A DNA stretch of 64,000 bases from CAZLHO01 sp964559455 (lineage in GTDB: Bacteria > Krumholzibacteriota > Krumholzibacteriia > LZORAL124-64-63): positions 1-64,000 of the forward strand of contig CAZLHO010000004.1 in assembly GCA_964559455.1 (NCBI GenBank), in the 5' to 3' direction. The stretch's first letter is position 1; every line of letters starts with the position of its first letter. The notes under the pieces were generated by a model. The model ran no database searches. It was not told the DNA's origin and saw nothing but the letters and a program-made list of their open reading frames with translations. The position numbers were made by a program, and so were the translations under genes. Shown one piece after another: positions 49,875 through 58,130 of this stretch.

Positions 49875-50290
49875 CTCGAGCCCTCCCTTTCGAGCCACCA
49901 CGTTTCCCCTGCGGCTCCCACCGCTCGGATGCCATGTTGCTGCAACAAGACGTTGCCGTCAAGCAATTTATGGACGGAACCCCCCGGGCCGGGGACGGCC
50001 CGTGCATTCCTCCCGATTTCCCCGCGGCGGCAGGGCAGGAAGAAACGAAGATGACGGACGTCGCGGCATCATCCGGGGCGACGAGGAAGCCTGCGCCCTC
50101 CCGTGAAACGCCGGAAGGGCTTGCCGCATCGTCCTCTACGCCGACGGCGACGCCGCGCCGCGCCGCTGGCACCCCCCTTGCAACCGCCCGCCGCCAGAGG
50201 GGGGTCGTGCCGCGCCGCCGTGCTTTCGGGTCGCGACCTCGTTTCCTTCAAACGCACGGATTACGGCAATCGATTTCAAGGAGGAATCCC
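49875..50290. other. Intergenic region between divergent HU-like and lipoprotein genes
   Basis: A 416-bp gene-free stretch. It contains the possible HU promoter, with the symmetric GTTGC-T-GCAAC inside, and the ribosome-binding site AAGGAGG at 50280-50285. The open frame running through it towards the lipoprotein is not protein-like. I see no riboswitch, repeat or RNA gene. Confidence 0.6.
49934..49962 (-). promoter_or_regulatory. Possible promoter of HU/IHF gene
   Basis: On the minus strand TTGACG (49962-49957) and CAACAT (49939-49934) lie 17 nt apart. A symmetric GTTGC-T-GCAAC overlaps the -10 and spacer and could be an operator. The -10 is a poor match. Confidence 0.45.
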
Positions 50291-50704
50291 GTGGCAGGCA
50301 AGAAGCACTTCATGATCCTGGTCGCCCTGGCCGCCCTGGCGGTCCTCGCCGGGTGCAGCGGCGACGACAACAACAGCCCCACGGCCATCGACACGGCTCC
50401 GCCGTCGATGCCCTCCGGCGTCAGCGGCCGGGCCTACGACTACGGCGTGACCCTGAGCTGGGACGAGAACAGCCTGGACGCCGACTTCGCCGGTTTCAAG
50501 GTCTACCGCACCGCGGGCGACGCCGTCGAGGTCCTGGTCGGCGATCCGCAGCCCAACAACTGGTTCATGGACACGTCGCCCGTCCTGGCGGCCCGGAACG
50601 AGTACCGGGTGACCGCCGTCGACTTCACCGGCAACGAGAGCTCCTTCGCGACGGTCCAGGTCTACGCCCCCACCGGCGAAGGCTACGACCGCGAGAATCG
50701 CTGA
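50291..50704 (+). CDS. Small lipoprotein with fibronectin-type-III domain
   Basis: 137 residues. Signal with lipobox 'LAVLAGCSGD' (Cys near residue 22), a short Asn/Ser linker, then one FN3-like domain: 'PPSMPSGVSG', 'GVTLSWDENS', 'FAGFKVYRT' and 'NEYRVTAVDFTGNES', the usual W, Y and D-x-x-G-N-E-S markers. The start is GTG at 50291 with AAGGAGG 6 nt upstream. Anchored in the envelope and probably involved in protein or sugar contacts; nothing more specific can be said. A terminator follows at 50751. Confidence 0.82.
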   Translation: MAGKKHFMILVALAALAVLAGCSGDDNNSPTAIDTAPPSMPSGVSGRAYDYGVTLSWDENSLDADFAGFKVYRTAGDAVEVLVGDPQPNNWFMDTSPVLAARNEYRVTAVDFTGNESSFATVQVYAPTGEGYDRENR

Positions 50705-50722
50705 GCCTCGCAACGCATCCCC

Positions 50723-50743
50723 CGTCGCCCGCCCCGGGCGACG
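50723..50743 (+). other. Hairpin downstream of lipoprotein gene
   Basis: A 9-bp perfect inverted repeat (50723-50731 with 50735-50743) and 3-nt loop, 19 nt after the stop codon and just before the main terminator. Without a T tail it could stabilise the mRNA end. Confidence 0.55.
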
Positions 50744-50750
50744 GCACACC

Positions 50751-50790
50751 GCAGCCCCCGCATCGTATCCGCGGGGGCTGCGCCTTTTCC
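50751..50790 (+). terminator. Rho-independent terminator after FN3 lipoprotein
   Basis: An 11-bp stem (50751-50761 with 50771-50781), 9-nt loop and GCCTTTTCC tail. It closes the plus-strand gene before the convergent M50 peptidase. Confidence 0.87.
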
Positions 50791-50809
50791 TGTCCGGTGA
50801 AGGCGGGGA

Positions 50810-51478
50810 TCAGAAGAAGATCGAGCCGACGCGGTAGGCCACGCCCAGATAGGCGTCGCTGACCAGCCCCACGCCCCGCCCCAGCACCTGTCCCAGTCCC
50901 GCGTAGAGCAGCACCAGCACGAGCAGGAAGCCGAAGGGGCGCAGTCGCTCGTACTGCATGGCCGCCTCGCCCCTGAGGAAGCCGAGCACGACCCAGCTGC
51001 CGTCCAGGGGCGGGATGGGGATCAGGTTGAAGAGCGCCAGCAGCACGTTGATCCGGATGCCCGACCAGAGCAGCAGGCGGGCGAAGTCGAAGGCCCCCCC
51101 GTGGTCGGCTCCGGAGAGATGCGCCACGCCGACGGCCAGCCCCAGCAGGATGGAGCAGAGCAGGGCCAGCAGCAGGTTGCTGGCGGGACCGGCGGCGGCG
51201 ACCAGGGCCTGGCCGCGGGCCGGATCGTGGAAGCGTCGCGGGTTCACGGGCACCGGGCGCGCCCAGCCGAAGAGCAATCCCCCCGGCATCAGCGCCAGCA
51301 CCACGGGCACGAGGATGGTGCCCACCGGATCGATGTGCCGCACGGGGTTCAGGGTCAGCCGTCCCTGGCGCAGCGCCGTGTCGTCGCCCAGGCGCAGGGC
51401 GGCGACCCCGTGCGCGACCTCGTGCACGATCACCGAGAAAAGCAGGGATACGATCAACAGGGGCACTTCGATGCTCAT
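50810..51478 (-). CDS. Site-2 protease family (M50) membrane metalloprotease
   Basis: 222 residues, five or six membrane helices. Zinc motif 'VIVHEVAHGVAALRLGD' (HExxH) in the first helix and the third ligand in 'NLIPIPPLDGSWV' (N-x-x-P-x-P-x-L-D-G). 'GPASNLLLALL' is the usual middle helix. This is the small compact group without PDZ domains, which includes many putative regulated intramembrane proteases of unknown substrate. It overlaps the glycosyltransferase stop by 4 nt (ATGA). Confidence 0.93.
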   Translation of the reverse strand: MSIEVPLLIVSLLFSVIVHEVAHGVAALRLGDDTALRQGRLTLNPVRHIDPVGTILVPVVLALMPGGLLFGWARPVPVNPRRFHDPARGQALVAAAGPASNLLLALLCSILLGLAVGVAHLSGADHGGAFDFARLLLWSGIRINVLLALFNLIPIPPLDGSWVVLGFLRGEAAMQYERLRPFGFLLVLVLLYAGLGQVLGRGVGLVSDAYLGVAYRVGSIFF

Positions 51479-52623
51479 GCGTTCACTCCCGTAGCCGGAT
51501 CCGCGGCCGCGGCGGCCGCCGGCAGGTTGCGCCAGGCTTCCCAGGCTGCATCGACGCCGACCGCCCGGAGATCCCCCGCGGGGTCCCTGAGCGCGACGAC
51601 GGCGGGTGTGCGTGGTTTCCAGAGGTCCGGATCGGTGGGGCCGAAGAGGGCCAGCGTGGGCACGCCGACGGCCCCGGCCACGTGCATCAGCCCGGTGTCG
51701 TTGCAGGCGAAACGCTCCAGGCGCCGCAGCAGCGCCACGCAGGTGCCCACGGGCACCACGGGCAGCAGGCGGACGCGGTCGCGCTCCCCGGGGGCCAGCC
51801 GGGACGCCAGCTCCCGCGCGAAGGCGGCCGTCACCGCGCCGTCGGCGGGCCCCTGCAGCACGAGGACCCGGACCGGCAGCGCCGCGGCCCGCGCCGCCAG
51901 TTCCGCGAAGCGCTCGGCGGGCCAGAGGTTCTCGGTCTTGCCCGCCCCCGGGTGCAGGGCCCAGACGGGCCCGTCGCCGGGCAGGTCGCGCAACAGGGCG
52001 TCGGCCCGCTCCCGATCCTCGTCCGAGCTCTCGACCACCGTATCCAGATCGCCGGTCGTGATCCCGACGGCCTCGAGCGGGGCCAGGCAGTGCAGCACGG
52101 CGTGACGGTCCAGGGCCGGTCGCGAGGGCATCTCGAGCGAGAAGGCGTGACGGCTGATGTCGTAGCCGAAGGGACGGCTGTCCCCGCCCACGATCACCGG
52201 CGCGCCCGAGGCCGCGGCCAGGGCGGCGCTGGTCACCGAGAACGAGACGCTGTTCAGGACGAAGGCGGCGTCGGGCCGGAAGCGCCGCAGCTCACCCAGG
52301 AAGGCCGCCAGGCGGCGGGGGTCGCGGCAGGCCGCCTTGTCGAAGTTGAAGATCCCGTCGAGGTGCGGATTGTGCAGCACCACGTCGCGGTTGAGCGGGG
52401 CGCAGACCAGGGCGATCCGGGCCCCGGGGAAGGTCTCGCGCAGGGCGCGGAAGCAAGGCGTGGCGCAGACCATGTCCCCCATCTGGTTGTGCTGGCGCAC
52501 GACCAGGATGCGCCGGAAATCCCGGGCGCGCAGCTGCGCCGGGGTCAGCCGGGGACGGGCCCAGAAGCGGGCCGCGGTCCCGGAGAGGACGCGCTTCAGG
52601 TTCTTGCGGAAGGAATCCGCCAT
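51475..52623 (-). CDS. GT9 (heptosyltransferase-like) glycosyltransferase
   Basis: 382 residues. N-terminal 'ILVVRQHNQMGDMVCATPC' is the heptosyltransferase motif (R-x-x-x-x-G-D), and the C-terminal half has 'WALHPGAGKTENLWPAERFAELA' and 'FACNDTGLMHVAGAVGVPTLALFGPT', with the donor-binding D-T-G-x-x-H-x-A. It transfers a sugar, probably heptose or a related one, to a lipid core in the cytosol. This fits the presence of lptD. The first ~35 residues are basic and not part of the fold. Confidence 0.9.
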   Translation of the reverse strand: MADSFRKNLKRVLSGTAARFWARPRLTPAQLRARDFRRILVVRQHNQMGDMVCATPCFRALRETFPGARIALVCAPLNRDVVLHNPHLDGIFNFDKAACRDPRRLAAFLGELRRFRPDAAFVLNSVSFSVTSAALAAASGAPVIVGGDSRPFGYDISRHAFSLEMPSRPALDRHAVLHCLAPLEAVGITTGDLDTVVESSDEDRERADALLRDLPGDGPVWALHPGAGKTENLWPAERFAELAARAAALPVRVLVLQGPADGAVTAAFARELASRLAPGERDRVRLLPVVPVGTCVALLRRLERFACNDTGLMHVAGAVGVPTLALFGPTDPDLWKPRTPAVVALRDPAGDLRAVGVDAAWEAWRNLPAAAAAADPATGVNA

Positions 52624-52680
52624 CCGTCACCCTTCCTGGCACCGCCGTTGCAGGTCCTCCCCATCCAGGAGGATCGGCGC

Positions 52681-52920
52681 ATGCGTTTCTTGCAGAATGC
52701 CTTGTTCGTGTCCTGTCTGCTGCTCTTCGCGGCCCTGACCAACTACGAGGTCGTGGCCAAATCGTACGAGCTCGGCGGCACCGCCCTGCCCGGCTGGCAA
52801 GAGGCGTGTCGCGTGGAGCAGCGGACCTGCTTCCACCGGACGACCGGACTGGAGATCGTGGACATGGTCCTGCACGAGGGCCGCGAGGCCCTGGACTGGT
52901 ACGCCACGATGATCGCCTAG
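52681..52920 (+). CDS. Small secreted or membrane-anchored protein
   Basis: 79 residues. The N-terminus 'FLQNALFVSCLLLFAALTNY' is a signal peptide or membrane anchor; the rest is mixed, with two cysteines (43 and 49) that may form a disulfide ('EACRVEQRTC'). I recognise no family. The ATG at 52681 has AGGAGG 8 nt upstream, and the stop is 4 bp before the convergent rsgA gene end, which fits real gene spacing. It diverges from the glycosyltransferase gene. Confidence 0.68.
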   Translation: MRFLQNALFVSCLLLFAALTNYEVVAKSYELGGTALPGWQEACRVEQRTCFHRTTGLEIVDMVLHEGREALDWYATMIA

Positions 52921-52924
52921 CCGG

Positions 52925-53893
52925 CTAGCGCCCGCCCGTCGAGCGCTCCTCCAAGCTCCCCAACATCGCCAGATAGGCCTGGTAGCGCCAGTCCGGCAAT
53001 TGACCGGCGGTGACGGCCCGCTTCACGCCGCAGTCGGGCTCGTCCCGGTGGAGGCAGGAGGCGAAGCGGCAGTCCAGGGCGAAGCCGGTCAGGTCGGGCA
53101 GGTGGTCGCGCAGCTCGATCGGCTCGATGTCCCAGGAATCGAAGCCGCGGATGCCCGGCGAGTCGGCGATGAAGCCGCCCCCGTCGAGGGCGAAGAGTTC
53201 GGTGCGGGTGGTGATATGGCGGCCGAGGCCGGTCTTCTCGCCGACGTCGCCGGTGCGCAGCCGCAGGCCGGGCTGCAGGATCTGCAGGAGGCTGCTCTTG
53301 CCCACCCCCGACTGCCCCAGCAGCAGCGAGATCCGACCCTGGAGAATGCGCCGCAGGTCCTCGAGTCCCTCGCCGGTCTCGGCGGAGGTGCGGACCACTT
53401 CGTAACCCGTCCGGGCGTAGTAGTCCCAGCGGGGGTCGGCGGCGCCTTCGGGGTCGAGATCGATCTTGTTCAGGCAGAGCACCCCGGCCACGCCGTAACG
53501 CTCGGCGGCCACCAGCAGCCGGTCGACGAAGGCCGGGGAGGGCTCGGGGCGCCGCAGCGACTGCACGGCCACCACCTGGTCGAGGTTGGCCATCAGCACG
53601 TGCTCCACCCGGCCGCCGGAGCGGCGCGACGAGCGGGAGATCCGGTTCCGGCGCGGCATCACCTCCTCGACCACGCCCGCCGGTCCGGCGCTGTCGGTCG
53701 CCGGGAGAAGGCGCAGACGCACCCGGTCCCCCGCGACCACCGGGCTGCGTTCGACCTGGGGGCCCTTCTTCAGCCGCCCCCGCAGGCGGCAGCGCACGGG
53801 CTCGCCGTCGGCGACCACGAGGCAGTGGCCGCTCTGCACGCGGACGACCACGCCATCGCGCATCTCCCCGGATTTTTCCTCTTTGGCGGCCAA
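52925..53893 (-). CDS. rsgA: Ribosome small-subunit biogenesis GTPase RsgA
   Basis: 322 residues. N-terminal OB fold (about 10-85), circularly permuted GTPase with G4 'LCLNKIDLD' before G1 'LLLGQSGVGKSSLLQILQP' and G3 'IADSPGIRGF', and the C-terminal zinc motif with Cys/His ligands ('CRFASCLHRDEPDCGVKRAV'). Acts in late 30S maturation. ATG at 53893; the first residues are Lys/Glu-rich. Diverges from ptsN, with a promoter-like sequence at 53975-54005. Confidence 0.96.
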   Translation of the reverse strand: MAAKEEKSGEMRDGVVVRVQSGHCLVVADGEPVRCRLRGRLKKGPQVERSPVVAGDRVRLRLLPATDSAGPAGVVEEVMPRRNRISRSSRRSGGRVEHVLMANLDQVVAVQSLRRPEPSPAFVDRLLVAAERYGVAGVLCLNKIDLDPEGAADPRWDYYARTGYEVVRTSAETGEGLEDLRRILQGRISLLLGQSGVGKSSLLQILQPGLRLRTGDVGEKTGLGRHITTRTELFALDGGGFIADSPGIRGFDSWDIEPIELRDHLPDLTGFALDCRFASCLHRDEPDCGVKRAVTAGQLPDWRYQAYLAMLGSLEERSTGGR

Positions 53894-53974
53894 GTCTTCT
53901 CCCCTGTCCGGATCCGCCGCCGCGACGCGCCGCGGACCGATCCCTCAAAAGCGGCTTGTTGGAGACTTCGTTAT

Positions 53975-54005
53975 TGTATAGCTTTGCCTGACGACGCGGT
54001 GTCAA
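53975..54005 (-). promoter_or_regulatory. Possible rsgA promoter
   Basis: On the minus strand TTGACA (54005-54000) and TATACA (53980-53975) are 19 nt apart, in an AT-richer patch. Both hexamers are good, the spacing is long. The leader would be about 75 nt. Confidence 0.42.
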
Positions 54006-54037
54006 CCTCTAATTCCGTTCCGAAAGTCGACCCCACC

Positions 54038-54505
54038 ATGAACATGCAGGACGTGCTGCAGCTGACTTCACCCTCGCTCTTCATCGCCGACCTCGCCGCA
54101 AAGGACAAGGAGGGCGTCCTCGCCGAGATGGTAGACACCCTCGTGGCCGGCTCACCCGCCGACGACCGGGACACCCTGCTGCAGATGTTTCTGAACCGGG
54201 AACAGCTGGGCAGCACCGCCGTGGGCCCCGGCGTCGCCTTCCCGCACGGCCGCAGCCTGGCCGCGCAGGACCTCATCATCCTGCTGGCCCGCTCGCGCAA
54301 GGGCATCGCCTTCGACTCCGTCGACGACGGACCGACGCATCTCTTCTTCATGCTCGTCGCGCCGCCCCAGGATACGGGCAACCGCTACATCCGGGCCCTG
54401 GCCGTCCTGACCGAGAAGCTGCAGGACGGGGCCCTGCGCGACGCCGCCCTCGCCGCGGAGGACTACGAGGGATTCTGCAAGGTGCTCAACGAGGAGGACG
54501 CATGA
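54038..54505 (+). CDS. PTS EIIA (PtsN-like) protein
   Basis: 155 residues. Type-2 PTS EIIA fold: 'LQMFLNREQLGSTAVGPGVAFPHGRS' places the phosphorylated His in 'FPHGR' (near residue 68). C-terminal 'RALAVLTEKLQD' is typical of the nitrogen PTS (PtsN/EIIA-Ntr). In such proteins the phosphorylation state signals nitrogen or K+ status rather than sugar uptake. A trkAH system lies about 6 kb away, but no contact is implied. No Shine-Dalgarno is visible before the ATG at 54038. Its stop overlaps the next gene (ATGA). Confidence 0.88.
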   Translation: MNMQDVLQLTSPSLFIADLAAKDKEGVLAEMVDTLVAGSPADDRDTLLQMFLNREQLGSTAVGPGVAFPHGRSLAAQDLIILLARSRKGIAFDSVDDGPTHLFFMLVAPPQDTGNRYIRALAVLTEKLQDGALRDAALAAEDYEGFCKVLNEEDA

Positions 54506-54846
54506 ACGCCCAGGTCAAGCTTCTGGTCGCCCTGCAGGACATGGACCAGATGATCCGCGACGCCGAGGACGAAGCCAAGGCCAAACAGCTCCGCGACATG
54601 GGCTTCTCGCTGCCGGGCATCGACGAACTGAAGCAGGCCCGCGACAAGCTGGTCGACCAGATCGTCCCGCGCCACCGCAACTACTACGGGCGCCTGGCCC
54701 AGAAGTACGGCCACGCCGTCGTGCCCGTGATCAACAACTTCTGCACCGGCTGCTTCGCAAACATCCCCTCGTCGTTCACATCCTCGATCAACGAGGACAA
54801 GGTCCTGAACTGCGAGAGCTGCGGACGCATCCTCTACTGGCCCTAG
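54502..54846 (+). CDS. C4 zinc-ribbon protein with N-terminal coiled coil
   Basis: 114 residues. A helical, coiled-coil-like N-terminus (about 1-55) is followed by a zinc ribbon with 'FCTGCFANIP' and 'NCESCGRILYW', the C4 ribbon found at the end of CdsZ/DksA-like and zf-RING_7 proteins. In those the coiled coil is much longer, so this is a short form. It might bind RNA polymerase or ribosomes; this is inference. Translation is coupled to ptsN by ATGA and the unit ends in a strong terminator. Confidence 0.83.
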   Translation: MNAQVKLLVALQDMDQMIRDAEDEAKAKQLRDMGFSLPGIDELKQARDKLVDQIVPRHRNYYGRLAQKYGHAVVPVINNFCTGCFANIPSSFTSSINEDKVLNCESCGRILYWP

Positions 54847-54867
54847 ACCGCGGGGACAAGAAGGACG

Positions 54868-54904
54868 AAAGGGGACGGCGCGGACGCCGTCCCCTTTCCT
54901 TTTC
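54868..54904 (+). terminator. Rho-independent terminator after ptsN-zinc-ribbon unit
   Basis: A 13-bp stem (54868-54880 with 54885-54897), 4-nt loop CGGA and a CCTTTTCC tail. It separates this unit from the convergent AAA+ gene. Confidence 0.88.
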
Positions 54905-54973
54905 CGCCCGGGCCGCGAGCCGCCGCTCCCCTCCGCAGCGGGCCCCGCGCCGGCGCCGGGCGTCAGGCCGTGA

Positions 54974-56215
54974 TCACTCCCGGCCGCCGCCCAGGGCGTC
55001 GGCCACCGCGGCCACCTGGGCCGTCTTCTCCTCGATCTTCTTCTTCTCGCCGCCGTCGTCCTTCACGCCGAGGTCGGTGCGCGCCCAGCGGGACTGGGGC
55101 TCCGCCATCGCCGGCAGGGGATTGTCGTCCCAGGCGTGGCTGGCCTCGTTCAGGAAGACGAACTCGTCGTCCCGCCAGTCGATCATCACCAGGTCGCCGC
55201 GCCGGATCTGGTCGCTGCAGATGTAGCGCGAGACCGGGGTCACGATGCGCTGCTCGACGACCCGCTTCAGGGGACGCGCGCCGTACTCCGGATCGGTGCC
55301 CTCGCTGACCAGCTGTTCCTTGGCCCGGCGGCTGACCTCCAGCAGGAAGGGTTCCGCGCAGCGCAGCGAGCGCTGGTGGATGCGGGCGATCTGGTTGTCC
55401 AAGATCCGGAAGAGGTGCTCCTCCTTCAGGGTCCGGAAACTGACCAGGTCGTCGAAGCGGTTCAGGAACTCCATCGGGAAGACCTTCTTCGCCTCGCGCA
55501 TGACCGCGGACTCGATGTCCCGGTCGACCCGCTTCGCGTCGAAGCCCGGCGAGAAGCCGATGCTCTCCTGCGACAGGTGCTCGTTCATCGCTTTGCTGCC
55601 CACGTTGGTGGTCAGCACGATGATCGAGTTCGTGAATTCCACCTCCTCGTTGTTGGCGAGCACGAGATGGCCGTCCTCGAGGATCCCCAGCAGGGTGTTC
55701 CACATCTTGGGGTGGGCCTTCTCGATCTCGTCGAAGAGAATGATCGACAGCTGGCGTTCGGAGCCCGGCGGGAAGAGCGCGGCCAGCTTGCTGCCCGGCT
55801 CGGTGATCATGCCGCTGCCGTTCTCCTGGGCCTTCTTGTGGTGCCGGACCAGGTTCTCCTGCGCCAGCAGCGGCCGGATCTCGCCGCCCACGTAGCCCGG
55901 GGGCGACCCGAGCAGCTTGGAGATGTTGTAGTGGGCCGAGAACTCCTGGCAGTTGATGCGCGTGAACGCCCGCCGGTGCCCGAAGACCGCCTCGGCCAGG
56001 CAGGCCACGGTCTCGCTCTTGCCCACGCCCGTCGGCCCCATGAACATCATCGTCAACAGGGGACGGTCGGGATCGTGGATCCCCGCCACGAGGCGGCTGA
56101 AACTGTCGCTGAGCTTGTCGATGGCCGGCGCCTGGCCGACGACCATCCTGTTCATGCGTTCGTTGAAGCGCTGCAGCTGTTCGTTGACCTTCCGTGGGCG
56201 CAAATGGATCACCAC
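54974..56215 (-). CDS. Orphan single-ring AAA+ ATPase, Clp D2-like
   Basis: 413 residues. The fold is that of ClpA/ClpB second ATPase domains: Walker A 'GPTGVGKS' at 60-67, pore loop 'GSPPGYVGG', Walker B 'ILFDEIEKAHP', sensor-1 'VLTTNVGSKAM', Arg finger region 'FLNRFDDLV' and sensor-2 'GARPLKRVVEQRIV'. There is no N-domain, D1 ring or coiled-coil middle domain, and no ClpP-binding loop I can point to. The C-terminal ~55 residues are acidic/Lys-rich. It probably acts as an unfoldase, maybe with a separate partner. Not ClpX, as the zinc domain is missing. Confidence 0.85.
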   Translation of the reverse strand: MVIHLRPRKVNEQLQRFNERMNRMVVGQAPAIDKLSDSFSRLVAGIHDPDRPLLTMMFMGPTGVGKSETVACLAEAVFGHRRAFTRINCQEFSAHYNISKLLGSPPGYVGGEIRPLLAQENLVRHHKKAQENGSGMITEPGSKLAALFPPGSERQLSIILFDEIEKAHPKMWNTLLGILEDGHLVLANNEEVEFTNSIIVLTTNVGSKAMNEHLSQESIGFSPGFDAKRVDRDIESAVMREAKKVFPMEFLNRFDDLVSFRTLKEEHLFRILDNQIARIHQRSLRCAEPFLLEVSRRAKEQLVSEGTDPEYGARPLKRVVEQRIVTPVSRYICSDQIRRGDLVMIDWRDDEFVFLNEASHAWDDNPLPAMAEPQSRWARTDLGVKDDGGEKKKIEEKTAQVAAVADALGGGRE

Positions 56216-56287
56216 GTGCTCCTTCTCGGCTGCGGGCGTTGATCGGCGCCCGACCGGTGATCTTCCGTTCCGGTCCGTCGACGGGAG

Positions 56288-56330
56288 AAGCCCGTCCTGG
56301 TCCCGTGTTCGGCAGGACCAGGGCGGGCTT
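56288..56330 (-). other. Long hairpin between AAA+ and 5'-nucleotidase genes
   Basis: Arms 56288-56303 and 56315-56330 pair over 16 positions (one T-G pair) with an 11-nt loop, in the spacer between two minus-strand genes. It could terminate the 5'-nucleotidase transcript, though the downstream T content is low. Confidence 0.5.
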
Positions 56331-56374
56331 AAGTACTAAGGAGCCAATAAGGTGATCGTTGGCCCGGGGGCGCG

Positions 56375-58099
56375 TCAGAGCGCGGCCGGATCGGGCGTCG
56401 CCAGGTACGCCGCCTGTTCGGCGGAGCCGTTCTCGACCCAGCGGTTGTCGACGCGCGGGCGCACCGGACTGTTCAGCCGCAGGTAGTGCTCCAGCGACTC
56501 GGCCGTGGTGATCTGGGTCAGTTCGATGCTCGCGGCCGGGATCTGGGTCAGGAAGTCCAGGCCGCTGTTGCCCTCCATCAGGAAGTTCGTGCAGACGACG
56601 CGGTAGATGCGGTCGTTCTCCAGGGGCTGGCCGCCCACGAGGAAGCTGCAGACGCGGTCGTAGTCGGGCCGGTTCTTGTTGAAGACGACCTCGATGCCCG
56701 AGACGCAGATGCCGCCGGAATCGCCGGCGACCTTGCGCTCGACGATGCGGCGCAGCAGCGACCCGGGCATGCTCACGACCACCAACTCGTTGCCGAAGGG
56801 CAGCACCCCGAAGACGTCGCGGGCGGTGATGTCGCCGCTGGGGACGTCGGCGCGCAGCCCGCCCATGTTCTGGAAGGCGAAGTCGGCGTCGAAGTAGGTG
56901 CGCATGGCGTCGGTGACCAGGTTGCCGACCAGGTTGCTGCCCGGCCCGCCGCGGGTCAGGTTGACCAGCGTGCTGCCCACGACCTTGTTCATCTCGGCCT
57001 CGGTCTCGGCGATGAAGGGACGGATCGCGGCGGCCATCTCGGCGTCGGGCCAGAGCTCGTCCTCGAAGAGGGTGACGATGACGCCGCGGTCGTGCGGAGC
57101 CTCGTAGCCGACGACGCTGCGCGTGCCCGCGTCGATCTTCAGGATGGCGTGGCCGATGCTCGAGCCGTTGCCGAAGGTCTCGAAGCAGAGCGTGTGGTTC
57201 GTGGGATCGATCCAGGGCTCGAGGTAGCCGCGGTGGGTGTGGCCGCCGACGGCGATGTCGATGCCCGGGACCATGTTCATCAGCTCCATCAGGTTCAGGC
57301 TCCCGCCGTAGGCGCGGCCGTAGGCCCCCTGCTGATCGCCGACGACGTCGTCGGAGCTCTCAACGGCGCCCTTGGCGATCTGCTGCCAGCCGGCCTCGGG
57401 GTCGAAGGGCAGACCCTCGTGGATGAGCAGGAAGACGATGTCCGCGCCCTGCTCCCGCAGCTCGTCGCGGTAGCGCTCGATCGTCTCGGGCATGGGATCG
57501 AAGATCAGGCCCTTGATGTTCTCGGGGAAGGCCATGCTGACGGTGCCCGGGGTGATGATGCCGAGGATGCCGATCTTCACGCCGGCCTTCTCGATCATCA
57601 TGGTGGGCACGCACCAGTCGACGATCTCGCCGGTGCTCTCCTCGCGCAGGTTGGCGCAGACCCAGGGCGTCTTCATCAGGCGGGCCAGGCGCTCGGCGTT
57701 GTCGCGGCCGAGGTCGAAGTCGTGGTTGCCGGGCACCAGGGCGTCGTAGCCGAGCATGTCGTAGTACGAGACCATCGAGGTGCCCTGCGTCTTCGTGCCC
57801 ACGGGCGCGCCCTGGAAGAAGTCGCCGGCGTCGACCAGCAGCAGGTCCTCGCCGCGCCGCTCGGCGTCCTTGCGTACGGACTTGATGTACGCGGCCGCCG
57901 AGGCGCCGCCGCCCAGCGGCGGCGGGAAGTTGGGATTCATGAACCGGGCGGGCTCGGGCGCGATGTGCCCGTGCACGTCGTTGGTCCAGATCAGGTGCAG
58001 GTTCACGGTCTCGGCCCCGGCGCCGGTAACGGCCGGCCCGAAGGCGACCACCGCGGCCAGGACGAGCGTGCAGACGGCGAAGCGGGTGCGTTCATTCAT
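56375..58099 (-). CDS. Secreted 5'-nucleotidase / cyclic phosphodiesterase (UshA-like)
   Basis: 574 residues with a signal peptide ('VLAAVVAFGPAVTGAGA'). Metallophosphoesterase motifs: 'TNDVHGHIAP' (near 39), 'LLVDAGDFFQG', 'VPGNHDFDLG' and 'AVGGHTHRG'. The C-terminal nucleotidase domain begins near 370 and has 'NLVTDAMRTYFDADFAFQNMGGLR' and 'VFGVLPFGNELV'. It would hydrolyse extracellular nucleotides in the periplasm. It has all the metal ligands that the candidate selenoprotein at 11676 lacks or changes (here D-x-H, there D-Q). Confidence 0.94.
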   Translation of the reverse strand: MNERTRFAVCTLVLAAVVAFGPAVTGAGAETVNLHLIWTNDVHGHIAPEPARFMNPNFPPPLGGGASAAAYIKSVRKDAERRGEDLLLVDAGDFFQGAPVGTKTQGTSMVSYYDMLGYDALVPGNHDFDLGRDNAERLARLMKTPWVCANLREESTGEIVDWCVPTMMIEKAGVKIGILGIITPGTVSMAFPENIKGLIFDPMPETIERYRDELREQGADIVFLLIHEGLPFDPEAGWQQIAKGAVESSDDVVGDQQGAYGRAYGGSLNLMELMNMVPGIDIAVGGHTHRGYLEPWIDPTNHTLCFETFGNGSSIGHAILKIDAGTRSVVGYEAPHDRGVIVTLFEDELWPDAEMAAAIRPFIAETEAEMNKVVGSTLVNLTRGGPGSNLVGNLVTDAMRTYFDADFAFQNMGGLRADVPSGDITARDVFGVLPFGNELVVVSMPGSLLRRIVERKVAGDSGGICVSGIEVVFNKNRPDYDRVCSFLVGGQPLENDRIYRVVCTNFLMEGNSGLDFLTQIPAASIELTQITTAESLEHYLRLNSPVRPRVDNRWVENGSAEQAAYLATPDPAAL

Positions 58100-58130
58100 G
58101 ATCGTCTCCTCGGACCGGGCCGACCGGGCG

